Shown: positions 25,601 through 38,072 of the stretch, in pieces | How the letters are laid out: each line of letters starts with the position of its first letter | Position numbering within the stretch: the stretch's first letter is position 1 | Source: Diplosphaera chodatii | Lineage: Eukaryota > Chlorophyta > Trebouxiophyceae > Prasiolales > Stichococcaceae | DNA length: 64,000 nucleotides | Assembly: GCA_032358165.1 (NCBI GenBank) | Contig: JAALGY010000062.1 | Coordinates: forward strand, 930,001-994,000 | Direction of reading: 5' to 3' | The notes under the pieces: generated by a model | Database searches by the model: none | Told to the model about the DNA's origin: nothing | What the model saw: only the letters and a program-made list of their open reading frames with translations | Translations under genes and position numbers: made by a program

Positions 25601-27023
25601 CCGGCCAGTCGTTGTAAAGCACCTGCAGACCAACCGCACCTGTGTCTGTGACGTGCTCCAGTGCTGCAGAGGCCACAGACAAGGATGTGCGGAGGCTGGC
25701 CTTCATGGCCCGCAAAAACTCGTCCTGCAGACACCACACCATACATTGTATGCCGTTCGCACCATGATCGACTCCCGGGACGCAGCCCGGCTCGGAAACA
25801 GCTGCTTCTTTGTTGAGCACCCTTTACGACTTGCATGTGCAGTCCTGGCACAGAACGGTGACAAGTGCAAACCTGCAGGTCGGCGACAGGGCCGCCCAGG
25901 CGGCGGATGAGGCCGATGCACTCTGCAGCGTCCTCCGACTGCGCCATGACGCGGCCCTTCAGCAGCGCCGTCAGCTCCCTCACCTGCACCTCCACCTCCG
26001 CCGCCACCCGCCGCAGCGTGCCCTGCAGGCGTCATGTGACGCGAGGGTCGACACCCCCAGAACTGCCTGGCGCACCGTTGAGCATGAGCGGCGTGCGACA
26101 GGAGACTTGCCACTGGCATCCTGCGGCTAAGGAGCCGGGTAGGTTTGCCTGCATCTGTAAGTGCCAGCCTGGGGTGCACCTTGTAGCCGGCGCGCTTCAG
26201 CACGGGGCTGGCCCCGATGTAGGCGTCCACGGCCGGGGCGTACGCCTGGGCGTCGATGGCGACGCGCAGGCGCGCCGGCAGCTGGAACACCGCCTCCAGC
26301 TGGGCCAGCAGCGCCTGCACCTCGTTCAGGTCCGCCACCTGCGCCTGCCGCCGCGCCAGCTTTGCCTTCACCGCCTCCCGGCACCGCTGGATCTCCTCTG
26401 TGAGTATTTCAGCACCAACGTGTTCAGAAGAGGTTTCGTCGGACGCACAGTCCAGCACCCTGAATCCTGCATGGACGACGAGAAAACATGGTGTTTTCCC
26501 GGCACCTGAGGTGTCGTGCAGCTGCGTCATGCTGGGGCTGGCTGCATCAATGTTGGCCTTCAACTCGCGGATTGTGTCCGTCGCCGTGATGAAGCGGTTG
26601 TAATTCTCATACACCTGCAGAGTGACGGCAGCAGCTTGAGAATATCGTGTACGACCAGCTGCAGACGCTACCAACACTTTTAGGTATACAGCTGCGCTAG
26701 GGACCCACCAGCCGCTGCATGTCAGCGTCAAGGCTCTTGATGTCGGAGGACATCGCCGTCGATGACGCCAGCAGCCTATCCAGGTGCGCATCGCGCAGCA
26801 GCGAGCTCAGGTAGCGGTCCACACTGAACTCTGCGGAGTCCAGGTCGGTCAGTGCTGCATTCGCCGCAGGGTCTGCTCCACGCTGCGCCGGCCGCGGCCC
26901 CGGCTGCATGCTTGCCAGCGAGTCTTGCTCTGCGCCATCTGTTTCGCCGTAGTAGTTGCTGAGCAGTGCACGCACACGGGCCGCTTTGTCTGGGTCGGCC
27001 TTGCCGCCGCGATCCGGCGCCAT
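22689..27023 (-). CDS. VPS51: VPS51 / Fat-free homologue, tethering complex subunit
   Basis: VPS51 is a subunit of the GARP (and EARP) complexes, which tether endosome-derived vesicles at the trans-Golgi. The start is ATG 27021-27023. The N-terminal Vps51 domain spans the first two exons: VRALLSNYYGETDG, then LDSAEFSVDRYLSSLL, MSSDIKSLDADMQRLV, and VYENYNRFITATDTIREL. Helical-rod exons follow: EEIQRCREAVKAKLARR, QLEAVFQLPARLRVAI, ELTALLKGRVMAQSED, FLRAMKASLRTSLSVAS, HQFFPEIMRNTQLYIELF, LANLQTIFKDVLAA, LSRLHALLPELNLL, EKCIRHHIDVCVLSLRDAV, FLTTCAIDLQ and LQLRDKTVPHMTGLLES. The final exon reads SHTYDLLDKLVICAAERAS and ends with a stop at 22689-22691. The length and domain order fit full-length VPS51. 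No truncation is seen. Confidence 0.88.
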
Positions 27024-27403
27024 GTTGTGTTGGTGTCTGTGCGATCTCTACAGCTTTAGTCCGCGTAAGGTGGTCACGATAGTGCTTTTGTCTGATCAAC
27101 ACAGCACAAGGAGCAAGCAGTATGTAAGAGGAGATAGTCGGGCATCAAGTCCACTGGATGTGATTGGGGATGTGTGTAGTCACAAATTGCACATAGCCCT
27201 GGACAGCTTTGGACACGTCACAAGCAGGCGTCTCAAACCATGCTTTTTGCCAATGAAGTTGAGGGAGTGCAATGGCAAAGAGGAGGAGGCCAACTGTTTG
27301 CTGATCTGCTGCCTGTCCAGGCAACAGGCCATGCCCTGGAGCACTTGCTGATGCTGACACTGCGCAGCGCAGCTCCGCAGCAGCCTGCAATGCCCGAACT
27401 TCC
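27024..27403. promoter_or_regulatory. Divergent intergenic region (VPS51 / Nit amidase)
   Basis: About 380 bp between divergent genes, so a shared promoter region is expected. If the amidase starts at ATG 27566 instead, the region is about 540 bp. I see no clear TATA box. Confidence 0.4.
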
Positions 27404-29069
27404 ATGATCAAGGTTCAAGATTTCACATGTAATATGATGCGCCACCCCAGGATACTTGCTCATCAAGCGAGAGCAATCAGCCTGCTCCTCGGTAAGACAG
27501 CGAACAGTTGCCGCGGCGTTGTTGCACCTCTTGCCGTGCGCCACAGTCCACCACAAGCCGTCAGCATGGCCACACAGTCGCAACGGCAACACAGCACCAG
27601 GATAGCTGTGGCACAGATGACATCGACAGGTATATGATGAGAGTGCATGCGCTCGCTTCGGCGGCATGTTGTGCTCAGCGAGTGAGCCATGCAAGCAGCA
27701 TAAGCTGCAAGGTAGCAAATTGGGGCCTCCTGATCACAAAAGCTGTCCATATACGACATGACTCACATTGCAGCTTCCACAGGCAGCCAGATAGACAATT
27801 TCCATACCTGCGCACGCCTTGCTGAGCAGGCATGCCAGGCCGGCTGCAGCATGCTGTATCTGCCAGAGTGCTGCTCATTCGTCGGCGAGAATGCAGAAGA
27901 GGTACTGCAACAGTAAGCTTTCATGCACGCGAATAACCTTACTACACATATGCATGCAGATCCAATGGACACGGTATGACATGTGCCTTTCCTCCAGACA
28001 GTGCGGCATGCAACGCCGCTTGATGGCCCGGTCCTGCGCCGCTTTCGGGACCTGGCAGGCCGCCTGGGCATCTGGCTGTCACTTGGAGGCTTCCAGGAAA
28101 CCTCTGAGGATCCGTCCAGGCTATACAACACGCACATAGTGCTCGATGGCACAGGGCAGATTGTTGCTCGGTATCGCAAGATCCACCTCTTTGATGTCGA
28201 AGTGCGGGATGGCCCCATTCTGATGGAGAGCCGCAGCACTAAGCCCGGCAGCGAGGTAAGTAGTGTGTCTGCACAGCACTGCATGTCGCGTATGCGTAAT
28301 CGTTCAATTTCGCAGTTTGACCATGGTGCATCATGGCGGTTGCATTTCACTGTGCAGGTGGTACACTGTGACACGCCCGCCGGTCGCCTGGGCCTCATGA
28401 CGTGCTACGACCTGCGCTTCCCCTGGCTGTCCGACCGGTTACGCGGGCAAGGGAATGCAGAGATCCTCACATACCCATCTGCCTTCACAGTGAAAACAGG
28501 TGTCCGCACCAATCAGAGCGTCAGTGGAAAGAGGGCTTCACCAATGTAGGCAATAGAGCATCATTCCGAGTCTGACCGTTGCAACGAGAGCACCTGCAGG
28601 CGAGGCACATTGGGAGGTGTTGCTGCGGGCGCGTGCAATCGAGACACAGGTGCCTTGCAAGCATGCCATTCAACGACACGCATCTGCAGAGCCACCGCGG
28701 TTCACAGGATGATGCATCGAACATTTCTGCACCCGTGCAGTGCTACGTCATCGCAGCAGCACAGGCTGGGCAGCACAACAGGTAGCATCGGGCCTTCCTC
28801 TCATTTTGACTGCTGTCATCCATTGCCACACACTACCTCTGCTGACCCGGCCACTTGTATGCAGCAATCGACGGAGCTATGGCCATGCGATGGTGGTTGA
28901 CCCTTGGGGTACAGTCATCAGCAAGCTCGACGACCCTCTGGCGACTGGCATAGCTGTTGCAGACCTTGATATGCAGCAACTGCGGGATGTGCGTGCAAAA
29001 ATGCCGATCTGGGATCATCGAACCGCAGCGCAGCAGCTCTGTGGGGGTTCAAACCTAGTGCCTGCATAG
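27404..29069 (+). CDS. Nit1-type carbon-nitrogen hydrolase (deaminated glutathione amidase-like)
   Basis: Nitrilase-superfamily amidase. Nit1 members hydrolyse deaminated glutathione, a metabolite-repair reaction. The first exon ends RIAVAQMTSTG. It has an in-frame ATG at 27566 (MATQSQRQHSTR), which would give a cytosolic form, and another at 27404, which would add a leader that could target an organelle; I cannot choose firmly. Next come NFHTCARLAEQACQAG with LYLPECCSFVGENAEE (catalytic Glu in PEC), TPLDGPVLRRFRDLAGRLG with WLSLGGFQE, and RYRKIHLFDVEV (catalytic Lys). MESRSTKPGSE follows, then LGLMTCYDLRFPWL (catalytic Cys in TCYD), CYVIAAAQAGQHN and YGHAMVVDPWGTVISK. The stop TAG is at 29067-29069. 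The full Glu-Lys-Cys triad is present and the exon frames connect. Confidence 0.87.
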
Positions 29070-29660
29070 CCTTCTGTACCACTACCCTGGGTACATGCAT
29101 TGCCTTTCTGCCCACTGTACACTGCGTAGGCCTGCGCACCTATGTAGCTGTGCCATGATGTCGTTTTCCGCGTGTTGGTGGATCCCCCTTGGCCACAGGC
29201 CTGAAGCACTGTGGCCTGACTTGGCACGACGGTAGCCATGTACAATCAACTATACAACTTAGGAGGTCCGTCTCGGAGTGCCTACAATGAAACAACAGGA
29301 TGTGATCAAGCATCTTTTGACCGTGACAAATGGAGCAATTGGCTGCATTGCTGTGCACAGCGATGCAACTCTTGGTCTGTGCGCAATATGTGGAAGGTAT
29401 ACAGCCGCACCACGAGCGTATCGTCCCGGATGTCCCTGTATATCGGATGTATATCAGATTATATTATTCTTATACAGGATATGTTTCCTCCGCCATCATC
29501 AACTACAATTCTTTTGTTACTGGGTGCTGCATTTTTTACTTAGCAGAACGTTTACTAGCTGGAGCTGGATCGTTAACTGCCTTACCTGGCACACCTGATG
29601 CGCTCGTCCATGTATACGGAATCAAACCTGCGAAAGTGTTGTTTGCAACACAGTTAAATT
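29070..29660. other. Convergent intergenic gap (Nit amidase / fibrillin)
   Basis: About 590 bp between two stop codons. It includes an AT-rich stretch near 29440-29530 that stands out from the GC-rich background, plausibly 3' untranslated sequence with polyadenylation sites. No gene was recognised. Confidence 0.5.
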
Positions 29661-30540
29661 TTAGGTGACGAGGTGGAGGACGCCTGAGATGACCCGCAAT
29701 GCGCAGGGAAACCTGGCGCACCAGCCTTTCCCAACGGGCGGAACGCCAAACTTCCGAAGGTTGACGGTCAATGATGCTGCAATGAACTTGAAGTTGATTC
29801 GCTGACTGTCTGCATCTGGATCTATGCTCGAGTCCACCAGGAATATGCCACTGGGCGGAAACGTAATGGCATTCTGCAGTCTCCGTTGCCGTGTGTCTAT
29901 CACCTGCAATCAGACTGTCACGTGTGATACATCTGCCCGCAGAACATGACTGCGCCGCGACGACACGCTTTGCACCGTATGGTCATGTCACCTGGTATAT
30001 GTCGCCTGCTTGGGTGCCAAAGAGCTTTGCATTCTTGACAATGAACTGTGTCTCCTGCGCGGATCCCGGAGCATGGCGCAGGTCAATACAGACTTCACAC
30101 CGAGCCACACTGCTGGCACACAAACAACCAGCGAAGCACTGCAGTACCTTCTCAGTGGACCACAACAGCTTCCAAGTGGCGTCAACTTCGCTTCCTGTGG
30201 TTGGGCGACCCGCTTGGATCTGGGTCAGAGCGTCCACTGCAGATCAGAGGCGCCGACAGTCATGCAACCAACAATGCCAAGGAGTTGAGAAACATCATGG
30301 CGTAAGTTGACCAGCACCTGCTTTCAGGATGCGGTCTCGCTGCTGCGGACTGGTGTTGGCTCCGCGATTTGTGTCTGCTGTAAGCTGTATCAGGTCATCT
30401 ACAATGGGTCCGGGCGCTGTGGCTGCCATGGCTGTCACACGCCGCAGTTGGCATCTGCCGCGGCAGGGCAGGTGCCGCCTGAACGGCCTGGGACCGTGCA
30501 AAGCACTAGCAAGCGTATGTGGCGAGGTTGACGCGTACAT
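29661..30540 (-). CDS. Plastid lipid-associated protein (PAP/fibrillin family)
   Basis: Fibrillins are plastid lipid-binding proteins of plastoglobules and thylakoids. The start chosen is ATG 30538-30540, giving an Arg/Ser-rich leader (MYASTSPHTLASALHG) typical of a transit peptide. A later ATG at 30427-30429 would remove it. The mature part reads VDDLIQLTADTNRGANTSPQQRDRIL, the family's N-terminal helix, then ATWKLLWSTEK. ETQFIVKNAKLFGTQAGDIYQ, VIDTRQRRLQNAITFPPSGIF and RINFKFIAASLTVNLRKFG follow, then VPPVGKGW. These match the lipocalin-like fibrillin barrel in order. The final 20 or so residues before the stop at 29661-29663 do not look like the usual DIRGD..VVDR ending. Either the last exon boundary is misjudged or the C terminus is divergent. 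The subfamily is not assigned. Confidence 0.78.
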
Positions 30541-30975
30541 GGCAATTTGCACGATCCAGGAACGCTGCTCCAATGCGCACTGGCAACCGCGACGCCGGGC
30601 GCGGCACGAAGTGGAAACCTACAAAGGGCTGCTAGCTGTGTGTCAAAGCCTACCCAACGTTGCTAATCAACCAAGGTGAAAACTGTCATATATCGGAATG
30701 GCGCAGTGCACGCAGAACAGACACATGTTGTACTACACAATCAGAACTGTACGGGTGCTGTTGCACTGCGGGCATGCAGCATTCGACACACCAGCAAATG
30801 ACTTGCGCCTTATTCCTGCCTCTCACACATGTGACTTAGCGCCAAAGCCATGATGTGACCCCTGTTCTCACTGATGATCAGGCGACGTCATTGGCGCTTG
30901 CATTGCAGTATGCTTGTTTCCGCACATGCCTGCGCAAGGTGACAGGTGAATCAGAGTGCTCAATCGCAGGTAGCA
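30541..30975. promoter_or_regulatory. Divergent intergenic region (fibrillin / DUF819 protein)
   Basis: About 435 bp between divergent genes that both seem to encode plastid proteins, so it probably holds both promoters. No specific motif was identified. Confidence 0.4.
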
Positions 30976-33191
30976 ATGCAGATTGCCAGCACCAGAAATA
31001 TTTCTTTTTCAGCACCAGCGATCACAAGGCAGCCGCGTTTGCACGCCGTGGGTCTGCTGAGCCTGCGGCATGGCTGCCTTGCAACCCGGCCCGATCCGCT
31101 ACGCCAACGCAGACACTATAGTAGCAGCCGTCCACCAGCCCGCACACAAACTACAGTCTGCTCCTCGGCGGCGCTCGCAGCTGCAGGCCAAGCCAGCTCC
31201 TCATGGAGGGTGTGGACTGCACTCCTTGGAGCGGCCGCCCTCGGATCCTGGTATGGGCGCAGGTCTGTCAGTTCTGCCGTCACTCATGGGGTTGTCAAGC
31301 TTACGACAGTGTGGGTGATTGCGCACCCCTGCAGGTCAGAGCGGACGCGCGTGGGGAAGGAACTCAGCGGGTGCGGCCCTGCATTGCTGGTCCCGCTGCT
31401 TGCGCCCTGCCGGGCCACCCACCTGAGGACGCGCTGATCGGGATGCCGTATGCACGTGTGCAGACCTCTGGTTGCAACGCTGATCGGGCTGCTGCTGAGC
31501 AACTTCGGGGTCATCTCCAGCAGTGCACCGCAGTATCAGGTCGTGAACAAGTTCCTGCTGCCTCTGGCGGTGCCGCTGCTGCTCTTCACGGCAGACATGA
31601 GGTGAGGCATGCGGGACATCCACCTTTGCGTTGGTGTTCACAGGCAGCTGCACTGCATCCTTGCAGCCATGCCGAACATGCAGCGGGGTGCACGGTGCAG
31701 GCGCGTCTTCTTCGAGACGGGCAAGCTGCTCCTGGTGTTCATCGTGGGGTCCTGCGCGACCATCATAGGCACATTGGTCGCAGCCAAAGCTTTTCCGCTG
31801 ACGATGCTGGGTGCAGACGGCTGGAAGGTGAGCAACATGAGCCTGTGCATTCATTGTTGCGGTTGTGAGCATATGCACATCTTTCTTCATCTTCGTGTTG
31901 ATATGATCCCCAGGTGGCGAGTGCTCTGGCAGCACGGCACATAGGGGGTGCAGTCAACTACGTTGCAGGTGAGTGGTGGTTCGCGTGTGCTGTCAACGTA
32001 CAGCGGAAGGCAGCTGCAATGGGGTTGATGAGCTGATATCAATTGCTGCAGTGGCAGAAGCGACTGGCATGAGCACCTCTGCACAAGCTGCAGGCCTTGC
32101 TTCAGACAACCTCATCTGCGCAGGTGGGTGAAATTCCTGAACATCTCTGCTTTCATAACCCTTGTGCATCCAGTATCACGTCCACGCTGCAGTGGCTGAG
32201 CACTCCTTCGTGTTTCATGTGTAGCCTACTTCACAACTATATTCTATCTGGCCCGCAACATCTCAGCTGACACACAGCCTGCCGTTGACAAAGATGGCAG
32301 TGCTGTTGCTGGCAGCACTTCTGGCGGTATTCAGGCAAGTGATGACATGTTGCAGCTGACAAGCACCCAGCGAACGTTGCATACCTGAAAGTTGCGACTG
32401 ACCTGCGGCGTATCACCGAGCAGCTGCTGCGCAAAGCCAACTCCGAACTCGGAAAAAGCAGGTGCTGGAGGCAGCTACTGCCGTCGCACTGTCTGCTGCG
32501 ATCTGCTACTTGGGTGTTCTAGCGGAGGCTCGGCTGCAGCTGCCCGGCACACTCATACCCTGCGCCACCGCAATCACCGTGGTTCTTGCGACCGCCGCGC
32601 CGCGGCTGCTGGCTCCACTGGTGGCGAGCGGCGAGGGCATTGCAACCATCTTGATGAATATCTTCCTGGCCACCGTAAGGTTTCGTGGCACTCTTGGGTT
32701 TACATTTGCAACATTGTCATCTTCTGTCCAGCCGTCACCAAAGGCTGAAGTTCACAACGCAACTGCTGCTGGTCTTTTCACATACAGGTCGGAGCCAGCG
32801 GCAGCGTATCAGCAGTCATCCAGACAGCACCAGCATTGTTTGTGTTTTGCGCAATTCAGATTGCGGTGCATCTAGGTTTGCTGATGGGTGCTGGTAAGCT
32901 GCTCGGGTTCACGCGGCGGGACGTGCTGCTGGCCTCCAACGCCAATGTTGGAGGTATGGCCAGCACATGAAATATTGGAAAGCCACAGCCGCTGTTTGCA
33001 TCAGTCGACCACCAGCGAGCGAGCTGGCTCGTGTTGCTGCTGCAGGACCGACCACAGCAGCAGGCATGGCCACTGCTAAAGGGTGGCGCTCCTCGCTCAC
33101 GCCTGCGATCCTCGTCGGGACATTTGGATATGCTGCTGCGACCTTCATCTGCTTGGTGCTTGGCAGAGTCGTGCTTTTCCACATGATGTGA
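30976..33191 (+). CDS. DUF819-family integral membrane protein, probably plastid-targeted
   Basis: The start is ATG 30976 (MQIASTRNISFSAPAITR). An Arg/Ser/Ala-rich leader of about 80 residues resembles a chloroplast transit peptide. The conserved membrane part runs across exons: RVGKELSG, VATLIGLLLSNFGVIS, YQVVNKFLLPLAVPLLLF, GKLLLVFIVGSCATIIGTLV, ASALAARHIGGAVNYVAVAE, MSTSAQAAGLASDNLI, AATAVALSAAICYLGVLA, ITVVLATAAPRLLAPLVASG, ILMNIFLATVGASG, FCAIQIAVHLGLLMGAG, LLASNANVGGPTTAAGMA and GTFGYAAATFICLVLG. That gives roughly ten membrane spans with the glycine-rich GGxxNY and NANVGGP motifs shared by DUF819/YjcL proteins. Transport function is suspected for the family, but no substrate is established. 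The stop TGA is at 33189-33191, only 85 bp from the convergent helicase gene. Confidence 0.85.
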
Positions 33192-33276
33192 ATGCTGCAT
33201 TGACGTCTGTTGGCGAAATTACTGTCAGTGATTACAGCACTGTCTTGCCTCTGATAAACCAACTGAAAGGAAGGCA

Positions 33277-36200
33277 CTACTGCCCCTGTCTGTGCTGCTG
33301 GGTCCTACAAAACCACGAGTAGTACTCGGCTGCAAAAGCTTCTAGCTGATAGTACCGGACCAGCAGGTCAGGCGCAACTAAGATGCCCTCTGATTCACTG
33401 CCGACTGGCTGCTCTGGCGGCGGGGGCGGAGGCATCTGCGGCGCACCGTCTGCATCCCCTGCAGACGCAGCAGGGCTTGCCTGTGTTGCATCCGCTGCCA
33501 TGACTGCACCACCACCCTGCTGTGGCGCCTCCGGATCTGGGGGCGCGATTCCATTGGTGCTGCTCGCTGGCACGGCCCACAGCGAGGTGCCCAGCACCGC
33601 GGCCGCCGCGCTGCTGTATGGCACGCTGCCTGGCTTGGCCAGAGAGTGGGTCCGGCTGGTGTCTGAAGCCTCTGATGCATCGGCAGCGTCACCACCAAAG
33701 CGTGCGCTGACCTCGCTGTATGCCTCAGCGTCAGAATCTGTCTCGGACATGTGCTCCTGCTGCGTGGAGTCCTCAGCTGCATACTCCTCCTCATCGTCGT
33801 CCACATCTGGTGCGCTGCTGAGTGAACCGTCACTGTGCGTCCACAGCACCTGTTGTGGCGCAGCAGATGCGTGCCATTCGCTGACGCCCAGCTGTGTGCT
33901 GCTGATTGCGCCTTCCTGCTGTGCGTCATCAGCAAGTGATGCAGACTTCTGCTGCATGTGGCAGCTGTCGTCCTGAGTGCCTGCAGCTGTAAGACAGAAG
34001 TCCTTCTAGGCACTGCTTCTCCGCGCACCACAGATGCATTGCCTGCTAAGCGGTGCAGTACCGACCAGATACTCACCCTGACTGGGCGTAATTTGTGCCT
34101 CATGTTGCGCTGATGCTGTCTGCGCTGACACCGGGCTGGCATGCAGCTGCTCTGACAGAACAGCTGGTAGTGGCTCGATCTGCACTCCACACACAGCAGG
34201 AGTCACTGAAGCTCACGGCAGGTGGTTGACCAACTACTGCTGACGGCTAGCAGAAGTTTTGGTAAATGCTGCCATACTTTTGCGCGCAACCTTGACCACA
34301 CCTGACCGCCTGCCACATCCTGCAGAAAGCCGCGCAGTTGCTGCAGCTCTGCAGGCGTCACAAAGGCGATTGCGATGCCATGCGTGCCGAAGCGGCCCGT
34401 ACGCCCCACACGATGCATGTAGGTGGCCGCATCATATGGAAGGTCCAGGTTTGCCACCTGGAGCAACACACTTCGCAGGTAGGTGAGCAAGATGAATGGT
34501 GTGATCTGCATGCTTGCATGTCATCAGAAGCAGCCAACAGAGGCTTTCAGATGATGGGCGTCAGCGCACCAGGTCGACGTTAGCCAGGTCCAGGCCACGC
34601 GAGGCCAGGTCGGTTGCCACCACCACACGGACCTTGAAATCGTGCACGGCCGCGATCGCATCCATGCGGTCGACCTGCAATGTGCAACCGGCAGGCTGGC
34701 AGTCGCAGTGCTTTGCAACATCGGCAACATGATCCGCTTGAACGTTGATGCGGAGCGTATGCAAGCTCAGCATCTGACCTGTGCATGGGACCCAGAGACG
34801 AAAGCGGCCGGGTACCCCTGTCCGCTCAGCTGGTCTGCCAGCGCCTGTGCATCGGGCTGGCTGTTGCAAAACACCAGTGCCTGCACAGGCCCAGCTGTTG
34901 GTGTGAACTTCCTGATCAGGGCCACACAAAAAGTATTGCGCTATACAATCGCATGAAAAGACACTCAGGGAGTGCAGCACCCACCTGGTGGAAGGTGGTC
35001 GTGGACAGCACCCGCAGCAGCTGCTGCACCTTGGCCTCCAGCAATGGCGCGCCCTCGATGCCTGTTGGGCAACAGCAGACATGAGGGTCAACGGCCACCT
35101 GCCCAGCATCTGCTTTGCTCACAGAACTGCTGCTCACATGCTACACACCACACCAGCCATAGAAAGCAGCACCCTTAGCTCGACAACCAGAGTGAGATTG
35201 CCATCATGGATGTAGCACCTGGCAGCTCGTGGAAGAACTGCTTCACGCCCAGCAGCGACACCGTCTCTGGGCACAGCATCACATGGTGCGGCTCCTCTGT
35301 CAGTGTATCCAGCTCTGCCTGTTGTGAAAAGGTGCATATCGTTGGCACTGACGATGGGTGCAACAGCAGCGCATGCTCATGGATGTTGGCTGCGTGCATG
35401 TGCGGAGGCGTCTACCCAACTGTGAGACCCACCAGCAGGGCTGGTGGGTAGGTGGCTGACAGCGCCAGCACCTGCTTGCGTGGCGGCAGCATGCTCTCCG
35501 CAATGTACCTGCAGGGCACGCTCCCGGGCGCTCGAGCAGTGGCACCCCAAGCATTCACCCGACATGGCGCGATGGACCAGCAGCATAGGGTGAGAGCGGT
35601 GAGAAGGACCAGCAGCACAGGGTGGGAGCGGCGAGGCACCTGATGTCCCCGAGGAAGCTGTCGGACATGAGGTGGTCCGCCTCGTCCAGCACCAGCGTCC
35701 GTATGCACTTGGGCACCAGCGCCCCGGTCTCCAGCAGGCGGCACACGCGGCCCGGCGTGCCGACCGCGATGTTGCACCTCCTGCGCTCCAGCGACGACAG
35801 TGTATGCGTGTGCACAAGCACCCAAGGAGCAGCAGCAGCATTGCAGATCGGATCAAGCACCTCCTCTGCCCATGCAGTGCCGCACCTACCTGCGCAGCAG
35901 CTTCTGGTCCTCCGAAATCGGCAGCCCACCGATGAACACGCCGACGGCGGCGCCAGGCGCCGGCATGTGGGCTGCCAGCTGGCTGAGCACTTCCGCGCTC
36001 TGCAGCGCGATCTCGTGCGTCGGGGCCAGGATCAGTACCTGCGCGGGCAGGCAGCAGATGCCGGTTGCCTTCCTACATGTCAGGCATCGACCACCATTTC
36101 GCTGCAGTTCTGATCCATTGAACATGCTGGCCACGCGGTGAAGCTGCATGCATCGCCGCCGCACGGGCGCACCTGCGGCAGGGCGACCTCCGGCTGCAGC

Positions 36201-36597
36201 TTCTCCAGGCAGACGGTGCCAAACACCAGCGTCTTGCCGGTGCCCGCCTTGGCCTGCACGATGAGGTCGGCGCCCAGGCGGCCGAGCGGGATTGCTGCAG
36301 TCTGCACCGGCGACGGCCTGCCGGCAACTTTGACAGCATGCGTCACAGCGCTGCACGATGTGCCACAGCATACCCAGACACACCCGGACTTGCCGGTGTA
36401 TGTGTTGTGATATGCACACTTTGCAACATGTACCTGACGAACCCAGCTGCCGCCAAGCCGTCCAGCAGCCACCGTGGCAGCATCAGCTCTTCGAAACCCG
36501 CGGCACCCGTTGTGACGTCAACCGTGCGGTGGCGGCGCTGCTGCTGCTGCGGCGGCTCACTCCCAGGATGCCAGGCTGGCACGGTTGGCGACGCCAT
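33277..36597 (-). CDS. DDX20: DEAD-box RNA helicase, DDX20 (Gemin3)-like
   Basis: ATP-dependent RNA helicase. DDX20/Gemin3 belongs to the SMN complex that assembles spliceosomal snRNPs. The start is ATG 36595-36597 ([15 protein letters not shown]). Motifs run in order: Q motif [22 protein letters not shown]; Ia [20 protein letters not shown]; Ib [84 protein letters not shown] and the spacing match DDX20. A long C-terminal exon (33277-33957) encodes an acidic Ser/Ala/Pro-rich tail with DDDEEEY and a poly-Pro run. Its last segment is aromatic ([15 protein letters not shown]), a possible partner-binding peptide. The stop is TAG 33277-33279. The helicase family is certain, but Gemin3 orthology is not tested. 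Confidence 0.82.
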
Positions 36598-36711
36598 CGC
36601 ACCGCAAGGGTAGTGTGGGATGTATTATGTTACAGGGCAATCTTCAGCTATACCAGCACGCCGCTGGCCCTGACATGGACCCACAGTACACGACGAGATT
36701 GACACGCTGGC

Positions 36712-37928
36712 ATGGTTTATAGCACGGCATACCGTCGCGCACATGCGGTGCTGATGGAACAAGTGGTGCGGCGATCATCCGCCGAAAGCCACGCTGAGTC
36801 GGATAGTGACACCATCACCACATACTATGCAGTTGGTAACTTCCAATCCCAACAGGAATCACGTATGCACGTGAGTTGCTTGTCGCATTTGCCATGTGGA
36901 AGCTGCAGACCTCTACGAGCTTGGCGGGATGCAAAATAAACCTACAGAAGGGTGGTTGCACTTCAGCAGCACGTAGCCTGAGCGCCTCCTTCATCATGCA
37001 CCGCAGCTGCGCAGGGTCGACCACGGTCACCGGCACAGGTCCTGTGCACAGTCGTCAGAGCAGTGCCGCAGCACATAGGGTGTGCAGGCCCCGGCAACGG
37101 GCTCTGTTACAGCCAGCGGCAGCTTATAGGGGAAGAGCAGAAGACGATGAGCTGGCAGGTACAGCGTGCACATGTCTGCGCGCTTGCGGAGGTGCATCGT
37201 GTCATCAGTAGGCTCATGTGGTATGCGGCATGCAGGCGGGGAGGCAAACACCATCTTGGACGCCTTCTTCCTCGGTGAGCTTAGCCACAGGAGGAAGCCT
37301 TGTACCTGTGGCGCATTGGCGCACGGTGACACAGACGGGGCTCATCCAAAGTGCTGGGCAATGCAGGACGCGCACTTGCGGAGACAGTGAATGAGCGCCT
37401 GGGTGCCGCGCTTGGCGACCTGTTGAGTGAGGTCACGAAGCTCAATGCGGAGCGAGAGTACCACATGAGGTGGGGCGACCGCCCCTGTGCCTCTTGGACA
37501 CAGCCAGCATCGCGCGGCACCGATGCCAGGCTGTAAGTAGCTTGCCTTGCTTGCAGGTCTTTCCAGCAGGAGGTGCAGCAGCGGGCGGACAGAGAAAAGG
37601 CAAAGCGGACAGGGCTGTCCATCGGAAGCAGCTCCAGCACAGCGAGCAGCTCATGGCAGCAGACACCAACTGCAGCAGCGCTCTCGCAGAATGGCGCATC
37701 AGTCACAGACAGCATTGCAGCTCCAGACGTGCAGGTGAAGGACGAGAAGAGCGTCGCACAGTGCCACTTTTGTCACACATGCAGCATATCCAGCTGGTCG
37801 CCGCTTGCAAGCATTACGTTGGTTTGCTGCAGGCCGAGGTGGACGAGCTGAGGGCGGATATTGCCTCAGCCAAGGCGGCAGTTCAGAAGCTGCGGGTGTC
37901 GATGCAGCCGGGCGCAATGCCATACTGA
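36712..37928 (+). CDS. Unrecognised coiled-coil protein
   Basis: I do not recognise a family. The 3' exons are well supported by compatible splice sites. One ends AETVNERLGAALGDLLSEV with KLNAEREYHMR. The next begins SFQQEVQQRADREKAKR and has a Ser/Thr/Gln linker. The last is LVAACKHYVGLLQAEVDEL with SAKAAVQKLRV, ending in a stop at 37926-37928. All are helical, with charged heptad-like spacing suggesting coiled coils. The 5' part is uncertain. ATG 36712 opens a frame (MVYSTAYRRAHAV) that ends at a donor near 36868. The exons between about 36950 and 37330 are not settled, and the opposite strand also reads open there. A structural or adaptor role is a guess. It lies 114 bp from the divergent helicase start. 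Confidence 0.5.
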
Positions 37929-38072
37929 TGTGTTTCGTAGACGCACAGCGACAGTGTCATTCAAACAAGCGCGGCAGTTTGGTGCATTGCTTGCTTTGCT
38001 TGATGTACATGTCACCCGGCACCTCCAGCTGCATGGCTGCATAGAAACCGCTAAGGCAATCACTAGTGTGGC

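Noticed and set aside
33383..33976. 197-codon plus-strand frame opposite the helicase tail
   Set aside because: Low-complexity Ala/Ser/Gly shadow of the acidic Ser-rich C-terminal exon.
36815..37332. Minus-strand open reading (DPAQLRCMMKEALRLRAAEV and a longer frame upstream) opposite the coiled-coil gene
   Set aside because: It looks partly coding-like, but I could not link it to a start, a stop or a known family. The plus-strand 3' exons have better splice continuity. It is left as an unresolved conflict.
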